Part shown: positions 6,400 through 9,495 of the stretch, piece after piece | Layout of the letters: each line of letters starts with the position of its first letter | Position numbering within the stretch: the stretch's first letter is position 1 | NCBI GenBank assembly: GCA_003232015.1 | Contig: QIKU01000034.1 | Span: 1-9,495, forward strand | Direction of reading: 5' to 3' | DNA: 9,495 bases | Source: Gammaproteobacteria bacterium | Lineage (GTDB): Bacteria; Pseudomonadota; Gammaproteobacteria; UBA6429 | The notes under the pieces: generated by a model | What the model was told of the DNA's origin: nothing | Database searches by the model: none | The model's input: only the letters and a program-made list of their open reading frames with translations | Made by a program: the position numbers and the translations under genes

Positions 6400-8009
6400 C
6401 TTCGCCTGAAACAGTGGAACAGGGCACACAATCTGGCAGAGACGAATCACCATGGCTACCATTTCAGTACAAAACTTTTCGGTTTATATGGGTTGCAACC
6501 GTGGTCTCCAATGTGGGCACCTGGATGCATGATGTGGGTGCGGCATGGTTGATGACAACTCTCACCTCAGATCCATTCATGGTAGCAATGGTTCAGGCTG
6601 CAACTGCGTTTCCCATCTTTCTATTTGCCTTACCTGCAGGTGCCATGGCGGACATTGTTGATCGACGGCGCTACTTACTTACAGTGCAATTGCTAATGGC
6701 GATAACCGCAATATCGTTTACGCTGATAACATGGTTGGGCATGACCACTCCTGGGATTCTGATTGTTTTCACTTTTATACTTGGCTGCGGTGCAGCTTTC
6801 AATGCGCCAGCCTGGCAGGCGGTAACTCCTGAACTAGTTCCCAAAAAACAATTGCCGGCTGCGGTGGCGCTTAACAGCATCGGCATCAACGTATCACGTG
6901 CGATAGGTCCAGCACTTGGCGGCATGTTAATTGTGCTGCATGGACCAGTTTTAGCCTTTGCTCTGAACGCACTGAGCTTCGTTGGCATTATATGGGTACT
7001 GCTGCGTTGGCAAACAGAGCTCGCCACACCAACATTGCCCACAGAACGTTTTTTTAATGCCTTACGTACCGGTTTGCACTATGCGCGCCATTCACAGCCT
7101 ATCCATATTGTGGCAATAAGAGCGATGGTATTTTTTATTCCTGCCAGCGCCATCTGGGCGTTGTTACCACTGTTAACACGCAGCGTGTTGCACCAGGGTG
7201 CGGGAGGATTCGGCTTATTGTTGGCTACGGTTGGGCTGGGAGCCGTTATTGGGGCAACCCAGTTGCCACGACTCAGGAAACTGCTAAGTAGTGACCGGCT
7301 GGTAATGTCGGCCAGTGCCATGATTACAGTTTGTGCCTTTGGCCTAGCATTCACACAATACTATTTGCTTGCGATTGCTCTTATGTTTTTTACCGGAATG
7401 GCCTGGATCATGGTGTTGTCGACACTCAATGTTGCCGCACAAAAGGCCGCACCAAGCTGGGTGAGGGCGCGTGTTTTGTCAGTTTATTTAGTTGTATTAT
7501 TTGGCAGCATGGCATTTGGCAGCGCGGTGTGGGGGCAACTTGCAAGCCAGTTAAGCATCTCAGATGCTTTACTTATTGCAGCGGTTACTCAATTTTTGGG
7601 TATTATTGTAACAACAGGTTTCCGGCTGCAAAAAGGGGAAGCAATTGACAACGCACCGTCTGGCCACTGGCCTGCGCCCATAGTAGATGATGAGCCTGAG
7701 CCGGATCAAGGGCCAGTGTTAGTCACCGTCGAATACCACATTGAACCGGAAAAAAGACAACAGTTTTTAGAATTGATGCAGGAACTGCATCGCGCACGTA
7801 AACGCGACGGTGCATTTTTCTGGTCTATATTTTCCGATGTGGCGAAGCCGAACCGGATTATCGAAACATTTATGACCGAATCCTGGTTGGAGCATCTACG
7901 TCAACACGAGCGCTCAACCAATGCCGATTATATTTTGCAGAAAAGTATCAGTAATATTTCTTCCACAACACAACCACCCGTTGTCGAACATTATGTTGCA
8001 CTTCGTTAG
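6381..8009 (+). CDS. MFS_3 (EntS-like) exporter with C-terminal monooxygenase-like domain
   Basis: From ATG 6381 the protein is 542 residues. Twelve hydrophobic segments can be counted between residues about 25 and 415, starting with FIWVATVVSNVGTWMHDVG. The loop after segment 2 carries a motif-A variant, ADIVDRRR, near residues 90-97. This fits the MFS_3 family (PF05977), which includes the enterobactin exporter EntS and drug-proton antiporters. After residue about 443 a soluble domain follows (VTVEYHIEP, HRARKRDGAFFW, SWLEHLRQHERSTNADY). It resembles the dimeric alpha/beta barrel of antibiotic-biosynthesis monooxygenases and is a known extension in this family. The protein should lie in the inner membrane and export a small organic molecule; the substrate is unknown. 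The start is uncertain: TTG 6342 overlaps the lipoprotein gene, and an A10 run follows the ATG. It is 49 bases before the CDGSH gene. Confidence 0.92.
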   Translation: MQKKNLTSPETVEQGTQSGRDESPWLPFQYKTFRFIWVATVVSNVGTWMHDVGAAWLMTTLTSDPFMVAMVQAATAFPIFLFALPAGAMADIVDRRRYLLTVQLLMAITAISFTLITWLGMTTPGILIVFTFILGCGAAFNAPAWQAVTPELVPKKQLPAAVALNSIGINVSRAIGPALGGMLIVLHGPVLAFALNALSFVGIIWVLLRWQTELATPTLPTERFFNALRTGLHYARHSQPIHIVAIRAMVFFIPASAIWALLPLLTRSVLHQGAGGFGLLLATVGLGAVIGATQLPRLRKLLSSDRLVMSASAMITVCAFGLAFTQYYLLAIALMFFTGMAWIMVLSTLNVAAQKAAPSWVRARVLSVYLVVLFGSMAFGSAVWGQLASQLSISDALLIAAVTQFLGIIVTTGFRLQKGEAIDNAPSGHWPAPIVDDEPEPDQGPVLVTVEYHIEPEKRQQFLELMQELHRARKRDGAFFWSIFSDVAKPNRIIETFMTESWLEHLRQHERSTNADYILQKSISNISSTTQPPVVEHYVALR

Positions 8010-8058
8010 CAGCATCATGTCAGACACTCAACATATTTAATCCAGCAGGAGGTTACAC

Positions 8059-8712
8059 ATGAACAATAAAGAAAAACCAATCATCGCATGCTTACCAAAT
8101 GGCCCCTATTATTTAATCGAGGATTCCAGCTCGCAGGAAGTACCCCACCTTTTAAACGAAACAGGCCAATCGTATTCAACCGTTCGCGGTGTTGCTCTGT
8201 GCCGGTGTGGCTTATCTGGTAATAAACCATTTTGTGATGGCTCACATGGCACGTCTGATTTTACAGATGAGAAATCAGACGACCGAGTAAAAAATCGTCG
8301 TGGAAAATATGTTGGCGAAAAAATTACTGTTCTTTTCAATGGTGGCGCTTGCGCCCATGCAGCATATTGTGTGGATGGTCTACCCTCAGTATTCAAAACG
8401 GATTCTGATCCATGGATACAACCCGACTCCACATCAATGAAAGAACTTATTGAGCAAATTGAAAAATGCCCATCAGGTGCTTTGAGTTACAGTATAAATG
8501 GCGAGGAGCGAAAAATTCCACAGAGTGAACCCAGTGTCACCGTACTCAAAGATGGGCCATACGCCGTCACTGGTGGAATAGACCTTATAGGACAGGACTG
8601 GTGTGATGGCGTATCAAATAAACGTTATGTTTTATGCCGTTGCGGGGCTTCAAAAAATAAACCTTTTTGTGATGGTAGTCATGCTGCTTTTGGCTTTAAA
8701 GATAATTCCTGA
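8059..8712 (+). CDS. CDGSH / Fer4_19 / CDGSH iron-sulfur protein
   Basis: This 217-residue protein has three predicted cluster sites. A first CDGSH domain has Cys48, Cys50, Cys59 and His63 (LCRCGLSGNKPFCDGSH), the three-Cys one-His set for a labile [2Fe-2S] cluster. A central domain about residues 84-145 resembles Fer4_19 (PF06902), with Cys98, Cys104 and Cys137 in GGACAHAAYC and KCPSGAL. A second CDGSH domain has Cys193, Cys195, Cys204 and His208 (LCRCGASKNKPFCDGSH). No signal or membrane segment is present, so it is likely cytoplasmic. CDGSH proteins transfer electrons or clusters and respond to redox state. It may serve the pirin or the hydrolases, or sense redox stress (inference). A consensus AGGAGG lies six bases before the ATG, the strongest ribosome-binding site in the window, suggesting high expression. 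Confidence 0.95.
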   Translation: MNNKEKPIIACLPNGPYYLIEDSSSQEVPHLLNETGQSYSTVRGVALCRCGLSGNKPFCDGSHGTSDFTDEKSDDRVKNRRGKYVGEKITVLFNGGACAHAAYCVDGLPSVFKTDSDPWIQPDSTSMKELIEQIEKCPSGALSYSINGEERKIPQSEPSVTVLKDGPYAVTGGIDLIGQDWCDGVSNKRYVLCRCGASKNKPFCDGSHAAFGFKDNS

Positions 8713-8782
8713 AAACTGAAAGTTGTAACCAAGCCACTCTAAGCCAATCAACTTAACACAAGCGCAAACAGGGAGAATTAAA

Positions 8783-9004
8783 ATGAAAATTGTAATCGGA
8801 ATTATACTTGCTTTTTCTATCGGTGCGATTTGCAGATTGTCAGGAATACCCGTACCAGCACCCCCCGTTATTGTTGGCGCGTTACTCGTTGTAGCTATGA
8901 CGGTTGGGTATATTTTGGTAGACCATTTTAGCGGCCATCGCCCGAATAAAAACAGAAAGCATTGTGGTGGGCCAACAGGCGAGTCAACTGCAAACGAGAG
9001 GTGA
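8783..9004 (+). CDS. XapX domain protein with basic C-terminal extension
   Basis: This 73-residue membrane protein belongs to the XapX family (DUF1427). Residues 1-48 hold two hydrophobic segments joined by the family's central CRLSGIPVPAPP stretch and followed by VGALLVVAMTVGY. Residues 49-73 form a polar, basic tail with Cys61 that the second copy lacks. XapX function is unknown; members are small inner-membrane proteins often found near redox or hydrolase genes. GGGAG precedes ATG by seven bases. It lies 70 bases after the iron-sulfur gene and three bases before a second XapX gene, with which it shares VGALLVVAMT exactly. The pair probably arose by duplication and may form a heteromer (inference). 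Confidence 0.9.
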   Translation: MKIVIGIILAFSIGAICRLSGIPVPAPPVIVGALLVVAMTVGYILVDHFSGHRPNKNRKHCGGPTGESTANER

Positions 9005-9007
9005 AAA

Positions 9008-9166
9008 ATGACAGAAGCAATCATTGGTATACTTTTGGGATTGGGGATCGGTGCTGCATGCAGGTGGTTCGATATTCCCCTTCCCGCACCACCTAAACTT
9101 GTCGGTGCCTTATTGGTTGTTGCCATGACAACAGGGTTCGTAGGAACTAGTTTAGTTCTAAATTAG
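9008..9166 (+). CDS. XapX domain protein, short second copy
   Basis: This 52-residue gene is a minimal XapX (DUF1427) protein: MTEAIIGILLGLGIG, then ACRWFDIPLPAPPK, then VGALLVVAMTTGF. It is closer to the usual XapX pattern than the preceding copy and has almost nothing beyond the two membrane segments. GAGAGG lies six bases before ATG, inside the end of the upstream XapX gene, only three bases after its stop, so the two are surely co-translated. It is the last gene of the operon before the truncated PhnD-like sequence. Its function is unknown. Confidence 0.88.
   Translation: MTEAIIGILLGLGIGAACRWFDIPLPAPPKLVGALLVVAMTTGFVGTSLVLN
9144..9158 (+). terminator. Small hairpin at the end of the second XapX gene
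   Basis: GAACT (9144-9148) and AGTTC (9154-9158) are inverted arms around a 5-base loop, extendable by TA pairs over a bulged base. It lies just before the XapX stop codon and no T tract follows, so termination here is doubtful. Confidence 0.15.
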
Positions 9167-9215
9167 TCAGTCCAAGCTGACGGGAAGAATTTGCCTGGTA
9201 TTTATTGTAAATCTG

Positions 9216-9495
9216 GCTAGCTATAAATACCTTGGGAGACACGGCAGGGTTGGTAGCATCGTTGCGCTGGGCATTTTTGATGCAGGCGCACTTAAATCCA
9301 GCACCTATAGCAAGTTACTCAAAAAAGGGGCTCCTCTTCGCAAGTTAGCCGAATTTGATAATGTCACCAAACCGTGGGTTGCCAGCGCGGCCTTAAGCAC
9401 TTCGATAAAAACAGCCCTGAAAAAAATCTTACTCAATATAAAAGATATTCAAGCCTTAAAACGGCTCAAAAAAGAAGGCTTTCTTCCTGCTACCC
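9216..9495 (+). pseudogene. 5'-truncated PhnD-like ABC transporter binding-protein gene
   Basis: From about 9216 the sequence reads ASYKYLGRHGRVGSIVALG, then FDAGALKSSTY and later NVTKPWVASAAL. These match the C-terminal third of PhnD-type phosphate/phosphonate-binding proteins, where a Tyr/Arg-His-x-x-Val motif and an FDAGA motif line the ligand cleft. The frame is open back to a stop at 9159-9161, but it has no ATG, GTG or TTG start, signal peptide or N-terminal lobe. Only about 112 residues are left of a family near 300, counting the continuation at 2-148 if the window is circular. No ribosome-binding site precedes it. It is almost certainly non-functional and marks a recombination breakpoint between about 9167 and 9216, just after the second XapX gene. 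Confidence 0.75.
9407..9495 (+). repeat. Terminal direct repeat, right copy (89 bp, exact)
   Basis: This copy is identical to positions 1-89 and in the same PhnD-like frame. Joining 9406 to 1 gives a seamless circle or tandem unit of 9406 bases in which the PhnD-like frame runs through the joint to the stop at 146-148. Confidence 0.97.

Noticed and set aside
8017..8040. Seven-codon frame between the MFS and CDGSH genes
   Set aside because: It is too short and has no ribosome-binding site or conserved feature.
8650..9126. Minus-strand 158-codon frame across the XapX genes
   Set aside because: It is antisense to two clear XapX genes, which have good ribosome-binding sites and family motifs.
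1..9495. Ordinary plasmid explanation for the terminal repeat
   Set aside because: No replication initiator, partition gene, iteron array or mobilisation gene is visible; circularity remains possible but an ordinary plasmid is not supported.

Overview
The window looks like an accessory metabolic and stress-response cluster from a Gram-negative bacterium, most likely a gamma- or betaproteobacterium. The reasons are a lipobox lipoprotein, a LuxR protein with an acyl-homoserine-lactone-type ligand domain, a YhhW-like pirin, a YcaC-like hydrolase and XapX proteins. Base composition is moderately AT-rich. I cannot name a genus. There is no replication, partition, mobilisation, integrase or transposase gene, and no tRNA, rRNA or CRISPR array.

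Layout. Positions 1-148 hold the 3' end of a PhnD-like binding-protein gene. An HxlR-family regulator lies on the minus strand (280-624). A 313-base intergenic region (625-937) rich in inverted repeats separates it from a divergent LuxR-family regulator (938-1702). A run of same-strand genes follows: pirin-like dioxygenase (1814-2512), YcaC-like isochorismatase-fold hydrolase (2558-3208), YtcJ-type amidohydrolase (3294-5159), an unrecognised lipoprotein (5126-6352), an MFS_3 exporter with a C-terminal monooxygenase-like domain (6381-8009), a CDGSH/Fer4_19/CDGSH iron-sulfur protein (8059-8712) and two tandem XapX-domain membrane proteins (8783-9004, 9008-9166). Gaps are short and several genes overlap or abut, so pirin to XapX is probably one operon. 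The window ends in another piece of the PhnD-like gene, which lacks its 5' part.

The first 89 bases are repeated exactly as the last 89 bases. Either the window is a complete circular or tandemly repeated unit of 9406 bases written with an overlap, or it is a segment flanked by two copies of the 3' part of a phnD-like gene. If it is closed, the two PhnD pieces join in frame into one 5'-truncated remnant. The lack of replication genes makes tandem duplication, an excised circle or an island flanked by a duplicated gene end more likely than an ordinary plasmid.

How the genes may work together (inference). HxlR proteins often sense quinones or electrophiles through a cysteine, and this one keeps the conserved cysteine. 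The LuxR protein has no synthase partner here, so it may answer an external signal. Pirin, the YcaC-like hydrolase and the amidohydrolase are three unrelated enzymes that could act in sequence on an aromatic or amide-containing compound. The MFS_3 protein could export a substrate or product. The iron-sulfur protein and XapX proteins suggest a redox or membrane component. The substrate cannot be read from the sequence.
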